Origin: Excoecaria cochinchinensis
Lineage: Eukaryota; Streptophyta; Magnoliopsida; Malpighiales; Euphorbiaceae
DNA: 64,000 nt
Reading direction: 5' to 3'
NCBI GenBank assembly: GCA_947683425.1
Contig: CANTUQ010000037.1
Location: 7,580,501-7,644,500, forward strand
Of this stretch, positions 46,968 through 57,807 are shown in pieces; within the stretch, counting starts at the first letter, position 1; every line of letters begins with the position of its first letter. Below the pieces are notes generated by a model. That model ran no database searches. It saw nothing but the letters and a program-made list of their open reading frames with translations, and had not been told where the DNA came from. A program made the position numbers and the translations under genes.

Positions 46968-47312
46968 GCACAGCTGTGCTTTGATAAGCACAGCTGTGTC
47001 CTGGGAGTAATTGGTGACTTAGGGTTTCGTTGCGTGCGCGCTGGCTGGTGGAAAATATGCGTGACACAGCTGTGCTTTGCGAAGAAGCACAGCTGTGCTT
47101 CTGGGCGAGAGGGACGAGATTTGCGTCGTCGTTCCTCATCTGCGCGTTCCTCCTTCGCGTGACACAGCTGTGCCTTGCGAGATTGCACGGCTGTGTCGCT
47201 TAATTTCATGCTGTGCGCGCCTCTTTCTCTTCGTGGCACGGCTGTGCCTTGTGCCTGTGCACCTGCCACCCTCGAAAGCACAGCTGTGCTTATGAAAAGC
47301 ACGGCTGTGCTT
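46968..47312. repeat. Array of CACAGCTGTGC palindromes
   Basis: Nine copies of CAC(A/G)GCTGTG(C/T), each a near-perfect palindrome around CAGCTG or CGGCTG, within 345 bp. Most occur as pairs with an 8-14-bp spacer. The short frames here are products of the repeat. Confidence 0.9.
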
Positions 47313-47987
47313 TAGGCAAAATCTGCCTCTTTTGCATTATTTCTTCTAAAATCACCCAACAACCTCCAATTTAGCTCCGATTAATAATATAATACCTGAA
47401 AACATCCTAAAACTTATTAAAATTATAAAAACATTATAAATTAATAAAAATACAAAAACTCATTAATTATTATTAAAATTAAATAAATAAAACACATAAT
47501 TAGGCCAATAATTAATCTAAAATATTAATATAATTGCAACTTATCAACACTCATAATATTCAAATACTTGTAATCATAATTACATCAGGGACTGATTCAC
47601 AAATCGATCATGCCACTCATCCATATATCACATACTTATCATCATGTCAAACAATTTCACATAAGGCACCTGCTGACTCAAAAGTAGTGGATAACGAGTG
47701 AACAGACAGTACTTTACGGGTACGAGCCGATTTATGACAGTACCTTACGGGTACGAATCGGAAAAACCATTTTACTTTTATCATATACAAAACAATTTTA
47801 CTGAGGGATCTTAAACAAGATCCTATACTGAGGGTTCGCGAGGAACCTAACGGGGACCTAATTGGGGTCCAAACTGAACTGAGGCTGCAGTTATAAGACT
47901 CTATTAGGTATGCCTAATTATCCACTAAACTGATTCTAGCAGGTTATGTATAATCCATTCAATTCATTCCATAATATCCCAAAATCG

Positions 47988-48019
<32 letters not shown>

Positions 48020-48169
48020 CATATATACATACATATAGGCATATTCATATCATGGATTCGCATTCATATAATTCATAAGTTAACAGATGTAAGACTTATA
48101 GTCGCCAAAAGAAACTGGAGTTCAAAACCACACACACACACCAAGGGAAAACTCATTCAGCACAACAAG

Positions 48170-48485
48170 GCTGTCCCGCTCGCGACAGAGACCATAGTCT
48201 CTTCGCTGCGCGCGCGACGGACTTCGCGATCGCGGGGAGGAGGGAAAAGCCTGACTCCGTCGCGCTCGCGACAGAGAGCCTAAACATCGCTATCGCTGCT
48301 CCCGATAAATCGCGTGCTCGCGACAGCACAGGCCAGCATTGCGCTCTGTCGCGATCACGACACCGTCGCACTCGCGACAGAGAGCACACAACAGTTTTTT
48401 GCTATCGCGAGCTCGCAACAACACAGCCCAAGATCAACGGTCTCTGTCGCGCTCGCGATAGTGTCGCGATCGCGACAGAGTTGTG
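48170..48485. repeat. Array of TCGCG(C/A)TCGCGACAGAG words
   Basis: About nine copies on both strands of a GC-rich, palindrome-containing word inside an otherwise AT-rich LTR. Spacing is irregular. Confidence 0.85.
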
Positions 48486-50529
48486 ATTCCCAGAATCTGC
48501 AGATCTCTTCCTCTCCCAAAACTCACACACAAATCACATCCCATGGCCTCTTACCTCAAATCCAGCCACCCATCACCATCAATACCCATAATATAACATT
48601 TATCATTAAGTAATTTCACACCAAACATCAATTCAAACTCACAACCCCAAAAATTATCAAAACCCAAAAATTTGCAGCAAAACCACATTAATCCTCACAA
48701 TCACTACAATAATCCCATACTCATGCAAAATTACCTTTCCCAAACAAAACCCATAACATACATGCCATATCAAGAGCATATCACAACCCAATTTCCAGAA
48801 ATCACCAAGAACACATACATGAACATATTTACATATAAAAACAGGAAATTTCCCAAACCTTGTATCCTTTGCTCCTAATGCTTAGATCCACTAGGTCCCG
48901 CCTTCTCTTTACCCTTCGGTTCACGAGGAAGCTCAACTAAGCATCAAACCATCAAAGCACACAAACTCAAAACCCTAACTTCAAACCCAAAACCAAAAAA
49001 ATACAAGGAAGAAGAAGAAGATGAAGAACTTGGACTACACAAGGGAGATGCATAAACTTACCAAGGAAAAAGCAAGGAGATGATTAATTTCCACCACTTG
49101 AGGCTTGAATTCAAGCTACAATGAAGGAGAAGAGAAAGAAGAGACAGGAAGAGAAAAGAGAACGGGATTGAGGGAGCAGAAATTCTGCTTTCCCTTTCTC
49201 TTTCCTCTTCTTAATCCTTCCTTCCCCCCTCTTGCCAAGTGCCCTCATCCTAATGGTGGAATTCAATCACTCACACCCAATAAACATACATCATGGACAC
49301 ACAATGAACACCCTACTAAAACACACCCTACCATGGTATGAGCAACCACACATAATGCAACTCCCACTAGATACACCCTACTATGGTATGAATGCTCACA
49401 CATAACATAACCCACTAATGCATATCCTACTATGATATAATCATGCACACACTATCACAACCCATAAAACATATAGTATACCCAAAATGCCCTTATGACC
49501 ATGCCAAACACATACTAACTCATGCACACTCACAAGGCTCATTCTTCTAGGGGGCAAACGGGGTGTGACAAGCATAGTCTCGAAATTTGAAGTGTTTTTC
49601 TATCTTTGTACACAGGAGGTATGCTCCAAATATAGGGGAAACTCTGCCGAAATTTTAGTAAAAATTTGTACGAATAGTCAATAAATTATAGTTCACCTTT
49701 AATTCTTTTTATGTTTGCAGGGAGCATCGATGGGTCGACTGGCTACCCACGCTGAGGTATTTTTACACACCCACACCAACAAGCATGATGGTCAAACGTT
49801 CTTCAATTCTCGGTCAAGGGTTTTACATGTATGTCCAAATTACTATATTTTATAAATTTTAAATATTAGTTATTATTAATCGTTACTTATTGTAAAACAT
49901 TTGTCCTACGACAGGAACAAGGTCAAGATGCAATTCAGTAACGCTCACAAACTTCTGATCATGTTGATGCGAATCAGATCTATTATAAAGTGGCTAGTGG
50001 TAGAGACCAGCGAGGACGGATATTTAGCTTAGGTTCTTTGGTCAAATCCTGTTACTCGAATTCCTCAAGTTCAAGTACTGCCGCATCTAATAGACGGTCT
50101 GCATCCAGGGAAGTACTTGAACTTCAGAATACTGTAAGTGAGCTGAGATCTGAATTGCAACAGTCACAGACTCGATGGCAAGACTCAGAAGCTCGGTGGC
50201 AAGACTCAGAGGCTCGATGGCGACAATCTCTCGACTTTATATCTGAGCTATGCAATGAGATGGCAAATTTGAAGGGTATGGTCACCTCGTTATCGCAGCA
50301 GTTTGATCGTACTTCTCAGCCACCGCCATCAGCTTAGTTATGATTTTGTATTAGACATATATGGATATTATGTTATTAAATAATTACTAACTTTATAATT
50401 AACACAATTATTAAATTCGACTATTATTGGATATTAAAATTTAGATATTATTTTCATTTTTTCATTATTTTGCAATTAATTTTACAGGTTATATCTGCAT
50501 AAAAAAAATAAAAATTTTAATTTTAAAAG

Positions 50530-50733
50530 GAAGATCGCATTCCGTCGGAAAATTCCCGACGGAAACTCAATTTCCATCAGGAAATTTTTTGAGGAAAATT
50601 TTTCCGTCGGAAGAGTTTCCCTATGTCTAATATGCCGACGGAATCATTTTTCGTCGGTATATTCATTTCCCGACGGAAATTACCTATTTTTCGTCAGTAA
50701 TTTCCGTAAGAAAATCAGTTTTTTCTTGTAGTG
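50530..50733. repeat. Right subterminal repeat array of CACTA element
   Basis: The words CCGACGGAA and TTCCGTCGG recur about eight times before the terminal repeat. They share the CGACGGA core with the left array but lack its TAGCGAC flank. Confidence 0.8.
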
Positions 50734-50854
50734 AGTTTTTACGCTTTGCTTTTATATTTCACATTTTTTAAAATACTTTTGATAACCTTGTAATCAATGA
50801 TAATGATTAAACTTTTCGATTCACTTAAAAAAAACTAAAATTAGAAACTAAAAT

Positions 50855-51129
50855 TAGCGATGGTAATATTTTCGTCGCTAATTAGCGTCGGATTAGTGAC
50901 CATTTTAAGATTTGATCGTAAAAATCCATTTTTCTTTTTTTGTAACTAATTTAGCGACGAAAAAAAAATCGCTAAATTTTATCAGCAATTTATAGCGATT
51001 TTTTTGCGATTAATTTAACAACTAAAAAATTCGTCGCTAATTTTTGCGACTAAAAAATCTGTCGCTATTTCAATCGCTAAATTTGAAAGTAATTTTAGCG
51101 ATTTTATTTGCGATGGATTTAGCGACTAA
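50855..51129. repeat. Second TAGCGAC/GTCGCTA array outside the CACTA right end
   Basis: AATTAGCGA, TCGTCGCTAAT and related words recur about ten times in both orientations, as in the left subterminal region of the 38.9 kb CACTA element. This may be the end of another, degraded CACTA element. A terminal repeat is not clear (a CACTTAAAAAAAAC at about 50822 is possible). Confidence 0.45.
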
Positions 51130-51883
51130 GGCTCCGATTGAAACAAATGAATTCAATTTGTAAAATTCGTTTACAAATAAATTTCATATGAAATTCATTT
51201 GTAAATGAATTTATATGTTTGGAATAAAATTATTAAAATATGTAATTGAAAATGAATTTCTTATTTTTATGTTTGGAATAAATGAATAAATGAATTTATT
51301 TCTATATTATTTACTAAAATATCTTTAATGTCAATTTTGATATCTTCTTTCAATTACTTCCAATAAAAAAAAATAACAAATTTATTATTAATTTAATTAC
51401 TCTCAATTTTGATATATTATTTCAATTTCAATTATTTTCAATTTTGATATTTTCTTTCAATTTCAATTACTCCCAATAAAAAAAAATCGTACATACCGAA
51501 TGAAACTAATAAGTAAAAATCTAATGGAGATAAGTAAAAATCCGGTGCTGGTGGTTTTGGATGACAAAAAAATAGTAATAAGAGAAGGAGAAGAATAGTG
51601 ATAGAATAGAAATAATAACAGATTACGTTAACTATATAAAAAAAAATTTATAATAAATAATTAAAAGGGTATTATAGTTTTTTTAATTTTAACTTTTAAA
51701 AATGTGGAATTCATTAGCAAATTTCACCTATTTTGATGGAATTTGGTGAAAATATAGTGAATTTCATGGAATTTAATTCTATGAATTTAATTCCTATTTT
51801 TTTTTGTATTCCAAGAATGAGAAATGATAATTACAAATGAATTCCATAAAATTTTATGGAATTCATTTATTTCAAGTAGAGCC
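51130..51883. mobile_element. Tourist-like MITE (PIF/Harbinger type)
   Basis: Inverted ends GGCTC(C/T).(A/C)TTGAAA(C/T)AAATGAATTC at 51130 and 51883, flanked by TAA on both sides (51127-51129 and 51884-51886), the target duplication of the PIF/Harbinger group. 754 bp, AT-rich, no ORF. Confidence 0.7.
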
Positions 51884-52389
51884 TAAATTTGGAGGTGCAG
51901 CTTTCCAACAAACATAAATTAAAAAAAAAAAAAAAGTGATCCAATTCCGCAGCATATATTGAAACTCATTTCCGTATCTCTGTGTTACGGAAATAAAAAA
52001 TACCTCAGTCTCCCAAATATTTTTCAAAATACCCCAAAAATTAAATTAATATTTTAAAAAATATTATTTATAAAAAAAGTCCCGTTTGAAATGGCTAATT
52101 TGTAATTTAGCTCTAGGCTTTCCAAAAGGAAACAAAAATATAACTATTATCATCCTAATCTAAATAAATTAATTAGTTCTTTGTTTTTAATCAGAAGAAA
52201 CTAATTATATATATATATATATTTCGTATTGTAAGTGTTGATATCGCGATACTCCAAAAGCAACCTAATATTAATTGATTGAATTTAAAAAATAAATTGA
52301 TTAATTAGTTCGTGTCCATCCTTAATATATATAAGTATATAATCCAATTCTGTTGGAAATTGAGACTTTTTGGCAATTGTAACCAAATA
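51884..52389. other. AT-rich spacer
   Basis: Contains an A15 run and a short (AT)n. No gene. Confidence 0.5.
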
Positions 52390-52641
52390 CTCCCTCCGGT
52401 TTTTTATGTTTGACGTTTTAGAATTGTTAAAAAATTCTTTTATGAATGACTTTTGAAACTTTTGATATACTTTTGGTTGGTTTGTCCCATATTTACCCTT
52501 AATTAATTTGCTTATCTTAAATGAACACTATTTTCAAGGAGGAGATTAATAAGGATAAATTAGTCATATACATAGCCTATTTAATAGGTTATTGGTTTTA
52601 CCAAATAACCTTAAACGTCAAACATATAAAAACGGAGGGAG
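52390..52641. mobile_element. Stowaway-like MITE
   Basis: 252 bp, ends CTCCCTCCGG and CGGAGGGAG with longer imperfect inverted repeats (TATGTTTGACGTTT / AAACGTCAAACATA), flanked by TA on each side. These are the hallmarks of Tc1/mariner-derived Stowaway MITEs. Confidence 0.9.
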
Positions 52642-52741
52642 TACTAGGAAGGAGACTAAATTTTCCGCTGAATATACAAAGTATATTAGTTTATGTCTTA
52701 CAAATGATTAGAAAAAGACATTCCCATAAGCGCAGTTTAGG

Positions 52742-53068
52742 TTGGAAGTTAATAATAATGTTAGATTTTTCACTTTTTATGAAATCGAAACACCAATATT
52801 TGAATGGGAATTGTTAGTTGAACCATCACCTAACGAAATTTCCCGAATTGAGAATTTGAACCCAAAGTCTAAGTCAAAGAGGAGGTCGAGGTATTATTAC
52901 CAATTTAACAAACATTGTGATTGTGTTGAATATATATTCTACAAAAATATTTGTAACATTGAACGATACTTTCGCAAACTTCCACCAACTTTAGGCAATG
53001 AAGTTAAAGCTAATTGGCCACCTTTTGCACGTAAGATTTGGGATTTGAATAAAACTAGAGCATCATAA
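52742..53068 (+). other. Unidentified 108-residue open frame
   Basis: Open frame with protein-like composition (for example FEWELLVEPSPNEISRIENL, a basic KSKSKRRSRYYYQF and a C-terminal NWPPFARKIWDL). No family is recognised and there are no introns or neighbours to support a gene. It may be a remnant of a transposon or captured gene. Confidence 0.25.
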
Positions 53069-54513
53069 GTGTATTTGCACATGTTATGTTAATAGATCTA
53101 CCTAATTCTCATGCACAAATTATCTTTGTAAAAAATGATTGGTTCTATGGTAGAATGTTCTAATGTTTTCATAACAATCATAACCCTCCCTTCCAAAATC
53201 ACCATTATGCCATTTCTTCTGCATCACTATACAGAACTGATTAATTTAAAATTAAATACTGTTAAATTTATAATTAAAAATAATTTTTTTAATAATATAT
53301 GTTATCCGTGATTTCGAAACTGTTAAAATCAACCTGCACGCACATTACTGTTTAGAAAATTAAGGAGCGTGAAGACACGCAGTGGAAGGGAGAGCGTGAG
53401 GGGGTTAAGATATGGAGTGAGGTAAGCTGAGAAGTGCTTTTTGACTGGAATGCTTGAAGTAACTGAAAAGCTTATGATAAATAATAAAATAAAATAAAAT
53501 ATTTATTGCAGAACTCAAATATTAGTTGGGTCACACAGCAATGTTTATGGAATTTTAATTAAATTATTTGTAAAGTGCTAAACTGTAGTCTGCCTCTGAT
53601 AAAAAAAAAAAAAAAAAAAAAAGTGCAGTGTTCAGAAATAGATTGATTTATATATAAAAAAGAAATGTTTAGGTGTGAGTAGAAAGTATATTGGGGTTTT
53701 AGGGGTCTAGTCTGTGTGTATCTATAGAATACATGAGTTACAGTAAGCTACCGAGTAGGGTTTCAAGTAAGATTAGGATTTTGACTTATAGTTATGGCCT
53801 CATGGGCTCTCTTTTCCATACCAATTCCTTCAATCTCACCCTAATACTACCTCACTGAGAGAAAACCTACCGTATTTTTTAAGTTAACGAAGACTTTTAC
53901 TCGTTTCATTTATTTTTATTCGTAATTTTTGAATAAAATTTAAATTATATTTATATATAATTTTTATTTTTTTAATGTAATTTATTTTTTTTAATTTAAT
54001 TTTTTTAATATAAATTGATATACTAAATTTAAATTTATATATTAAAATACTTAATTTTATTTTAAATTTAAGAATAATTAATATTTTTTAATATTTATAA
54101 AAATAACAAAAGTGACTGTTATTTACGAATAGGGGAAATACCTTTTAACGGTCATATTCATAATTTTTTATTTTTTAATTATTATATTAATAAGTAATAC
54201 TCATTTTATTTTATTGTAATTTTTTTAGTAAAATTTAAATTTTATTTATACGATATTTTTATATTTTTAATAAAATTTATTTTTTAATATAAGTTGATTA
54301 GTTTAAAACCAATTAAATTTGAATTTATCATAAATTTTAGTTTTAATCGCTCAATTTAATTTTAATTTTAAGTTTAATGAAACGGAGATAGTACCGATTT
54401 AACACTAAAAAAATACTAGAAATTGAGAATTATTCTAGCCAAAACCCCTGATAAATAATATTCATACAAACCTTTATATCACTTTAAACGGCTTTCAAAT
54501 AAGCTCTTGTTTC
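53069..54513. other. AT-rich spacer
   Basis: A20 run at about 53601-53621 and two related AT-rich segments (about 53900-54100 and 54200-54390). The second ends in a GAAACGGAGATAGTA motif that resembles a decayed Stowaway end. No gene. Confidence 0.4.
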
Positions 54514-55183
54514 TAGGGGTGAGCATGGTCGGTTAACCAGTCCATGAGTGCCAGTCCATTAACCAGTTCATTAAATCGATTATTTAAAATTTCAGTTCAT
54601 TAATCAGTCAATTACCATCGGTTTCGAATTTTCGGATCGGTTATCCAATATTTTTCGGTTAACCACTATAATTATAAATATATTCATAAATAAAATTAAA
54701 ATGTTCAAGATACTTAAAAATTAAAATTTTTTCACTATAATATAACATTATTGTTGTTAAAATAAAAATATTTTGTGGATATAAGCAAATTTGTTTTTAA
54801 AAATTAATATTTAATAAGTAAATATATTAACCGGTCTATAATTATTTTTAATTAGATAAATTGTTGCACTTACTAATAGCCAATTAAAAAAGCTTAAAAA
54901 CTTTAAAATAATTAGTATAATGAAAAAAAAATATATGATCACCTTTAATCAGGATAAATTGTTATAAATTATTAATAAATTAATAAATTAACTAAAAATT
55001 CGGTTTCGGTTCGGTTAACCAGTCACATGAGTCAAAAACCATTAACCAGTCCATTAATATCGGTTTTTTCAAAACACTAACCATTAACCAGTCCATTACA
55101 ATCGGTTAACCAGTTCATCGGTTCGGTTTCGAATTTTTTTTTTTCCGGTTAACAAAGTCCATCGGTTTTTTTGCTCACCCCTA
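54514..55183 (+). mobile_element. hAT-type non-autonomous element, copy A
   Basis: Ends TAGGGGTGAGCA and TGCTCACCCCTA, flanked by CTTGTTTC and CTTATTTC (8 bp, one mismatch), typical of hAT transposons. 670 bp, with several CGGTTAACC words near both ends. No ORF. Copy B at 55915-56594 is its inverted relative. Confidence 0.85.
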
Positions 55184-55237
55184 CTTATTTCCAAACATTT
55201 TTCACTTCTTTTCCTCTATCTTTTCCTTTAGAATTAA

Positions 55238-57300
55238 AAATGAGAAATTTTTAAAATTAATATTTTTTGAAAAACTATTAATTCTAAAAATTAATATGAA
55301 TTGGAAAATATCTAAAAAAATTGAAATGATTTTAAAATCACAATATATTACTATGATTTTAGATAGTGAAATCCACATAACAAATAAAATTTTTATATTG
55401 AAATCGTAACAGTCTACTGCAGTTTTAGAGTTGACATTGACATTGAAACAATAATAAACTATTGCGATTTCAATGTGTGTCAGATCGATTTTTTTTGTTC
55501 AATCCAATTTCTTTTCGATTTAGAATTATAATTTTATGTGTCACAAATTAAAATTCTTGATTTTAATACTTCACCTTTTCTTATATGAAATATTTGATTG
55601 AAAACATTATTCTTTCGTGGTCATTCTATTTTTCAACCCTAAATTTTACTGCAAATATCAATCATATAATATTATACCTTAATTTATTTTTTTAAACAAT
55701 TATATTTTATTTGCCAGTTATTAGAAACAAACTAATTTAAATATTTTGTTAAATAAGAAAAGAAAATAAGGTTATGAGCATTACACATACAAGCAGAAAA
55801 AAGAGTACTTTTTATGTATTTATATATTTATTCTTATTATATAAGTTGAAATTGATAAAAAAAAAAAGATTGTTGGATATGGTAAAATTCAAAAGAATAA
55901 GGTATGATTAAATATAGGGGTGAGCAAAAAAACCGATGAACTCGGTTAACCGAAAAAAAAATCCGAAACCGAACCGATGTACTGGTTAACCGATTGTAAT
56001 GGACTGGTTAATGGTTAGTGTTTTGAAAAAATCGATATTAATGGATTGGTTAATGGTTTTTGACTCACGTAACTGTTTAACCGAAACCGAATTTTTAGTT
56101 AATTTATTAATTTTTTAATAATTTATAACAATTTATCCTAATTAAAAGTGATCATATACTTTTTTTTCATTATACTTATTATTTTAAAGTTTTTAAGTTT
56201 TTTTAATTGACTATTAGTAGGTATAACAATTTATCTAATTAAAAGTGATTATGGACCGGTTAATATATTTATTTATTAAATATTAATTTTTAAAAACAAA
56301 TTTGCTTATATCTACCAAATATTTTTATTTTAATAACAATAATGTTATATTATAGTGAAAAAATTTTAATTTTTAAGTATCTTGAACATTTTAATTTTAT
56401 TTATGAATATATTTATAATTATAGTAGTTAACCGAAAAATATTGGATAACCGATCCGAAAATTCGAAACCGATGGACTGGTTAACCGATAGTAATGGACT
56501 GGTTAATGGATTGAAATTTCAAAAAAATTGATATTAATGGACTGATTAATGAACTGAGACTCATGAATCGGTTAACCGACGATGCTCACCCCTAATTGAA
56601 TATATGTAAATGTAATTTCTCAATAAACACTTTTTTGTAAAATATCTTGTCCTTTCTGGATCCGCAATTGAAGATTTTTTAATAATAATAATAATAATTT
56701 AGTAAAAAAATAAAAGAAAAACAAACAAAAAGATGACAAAGTTATTATAATTGATTAATACTAATTCCCCTTTTCCTCTATAGGAGTGTTTTATTATTAT
56801 AATATATAAATATTATTAAAGTTTATATTTTTTTCTTTTTTATTACTTGCCTTTTTATAATATTGAAAATTAATATCAGTATTATTAAACCGGATTGTAC
56901 TGATCGATCGGACCGATTTAATGCAAATCTGCAGTTGATTTGGCTTGGTTTAATATTTAAAACTAGAATAGTAAAAAACCGTATGGAACCAATCTGAATC
57001 AGTAAAAAATTGGTTGAACCAATGAAAAACCTAATTGAACTATAAAGAAAACTGGATTGAAAGAAAAAATCAATATGACACACACTAAAAACTGCAACAG
57101 ACTCTGAAATCATAGTGATGTGTTGCAGTTTCGGTGTAAAATTTTTTTGCTGTGTGGATCCCACTTTTGAAATAGCAGTGATGTATTGTAGTTTTAAAAT
57201 CACTATATTTTCTCAAATATTTTTCCATCCACACCAGTTTTCAAAATATGTTTTCAAAAAACATTAATTTTAAAAATGTATATTTAAAGAACAAAATAAA
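55238..57300. mobile_element. Element with long (about 260-290 bp) inverted repeats
   Basis: The left arm (about 55238-55525) and right arm (about 57040-57300) are inverted relatives. Shared blocks include AAAATTAAT(A/G)TTTTTTGAAAA, GTG(G/A)(G/A)ATCCACA.A.CAAA, ACTGCA and GTGTGTCA.AT.GATTTTTT. It resembles a Mutator-like or foldback element. The exact ends and target duplication are not determined. hAT copy B lies inside it. Confidence 0.5.
55915..56594 (-). mobile_element. hAT-type non-autonomous element, copy B (inverted)
   Basis: Same ends as copy A, flanked by ATTAAATA and ATTGAATA (8 bp, one mismatch). On the minus strand its body follows copy A closely from end to end. 680 bp, no ORF. 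Confidence 0.85.
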
Positions 57301-57807
57301 TTTTAATTTTTTTTATATGAACAAATTTAATTTGAGTGAGTAAAAATATTTTTTTAAATCAATATATATTGATTATAATGAAATTTCATATAATTTTGGA
57401 GAGTAATATTAATTTTTTGAAAAAATAAAAAATTTCACGGGTAAAAATATAAAATCAAAAATTTCAGGAAAAGAGTTATTAATCTTTTTTTTTTTCAAAA
57501 AAATATTAAATTTTATAGATAAGAAATTAATTTTAAAAATTTCAGAAGACAATAGCCCCTCGGAAGGTCACCTACATTAAATTTAGCGTTTGAGTGTGAG
57601 AAACATGTAGAAAATGAACAAGCTTTTCCAGAGCAAGACTTCTCCAACCTTGATGCATTAGCTTGCTTAGTCCATTTGCATATTCAATCAACTGTTGATT
57701 TTTAACTACTCCAGTCATTTGCAATGCAATGCAATTATAGACATCCATGAGACTTTTAAATCATTTGATCCTTAATTTACAAATAGCAGCAACTGTTCAG
57801 CTCTTTG
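57301..57807. other. Spacer at the 3' side of G6PD
   Basis: AT-rich, probably including the 3' untranslated region of the G6PD gene on the minus strand. No other feature. Confidence 0.5.

Larger units (their letters stand above)
45864..47546 (+). mobile_element. 1.7 kb TGACGGG-type element nested in the solo LTR
   Basis: Begins TGACGGGTGTTCGGCAAG and ends GCAACTTATCA, flanked by a perfect 5-bp duplication ACACT (45859-45863 and 47547-47551). The TG...CA ends and 5-bp duplication indicate an LTR-type element. The start is related to the copies at 713 (minus) and 13973 (plus). It contains a CCTACCATCCCTGGATTAAG word repeated four to five times (46180-46395) and the CAGCTG palindrome array (46968-47312). 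No ORF. Confidence 0.8.
45270..49570. mobile_element. 4.3 kb solo LTR inserted in CACTA gene
   Basis: Begins TGTAACACCCCC and ends GGGGTGTGACA, flanked by a perfect 5-bp duplication AGCAT (45265-45269 and 49571-49575). No internal retrotransposon domain is present, so this is a solo LTR (or a non-coding element). The ends are of the same type as the 5461-10979 insertion. It holds a nested element (45864-47546), a (TA)n tract at about 47989-48014 and a GC-rich TCGCG word array at 48170-48480. The ORFs inside are not convincing. Confidence 0.85.
44259..50337 (+). pseudogene. CACTA second gene (TNPA / Ptta-En/Spm transposase type), split by LTR
   Basis: Exons: 44259-44554 (basic start MFKRKKRTGIPPRLR, Ser/Thr/Pro-rich), 44638-44764, 44853-45130, 45206 onward (cut by the LTR at 45270), 49721-49828 and 49915-50337. 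The middle exons carry the plant transposase (Ptta/En/Spm) features KYWTTPE-like WKQYWTTPEV, SERNSSNRR and, after the insertion, THTNKHDGQTFFNSRS. The last exon is a predicted coiled coil (residues LELQNTVSELRSELQQ) with a threefold RWQDSEA repeat. A stop codon interrupts it at 49939. In En/Spm, TNPA binds subterminal repeats and brings the ends together. Confidence 0.8.
38890..50733 (+). mobile_element. CACTA (En/Spm) transposon, full length with nested insertions
   Basis: Left end CACAACAAGAAAA (38890) and right end TTTTCTTGTAGTG (50733) form CACTA-type terminal inverted repeats, and AGT flanks both sides (38887-38889 and 50734-50736), the 3-bp duplication expected of this superfamily. Subterminal arrays of (A/C)GCGACGGA or CCGACGGAA words follow each end. 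It carries a TNPD-type transposase gene (40415-44120) and a TNPA/Ptta-type second gene (44259-50337), both with stop codons. After removing the 4.3 kb LTR insertion the element is about 7.5 kb. Confidence 0.9.

Noticed and set aside
46942..47302. Frames of 65-116 residues on both strands over the CAGCTG array
   Set aside because: The peptides are made of the repeated word (AVP/TAV/HSCA units) and are not conserved proteins.
54190..54395. Additional Stowaway MITE
   Set aside because: The right end (GAAACGGAGATAGTA) fits but the left end is too diverged to call.
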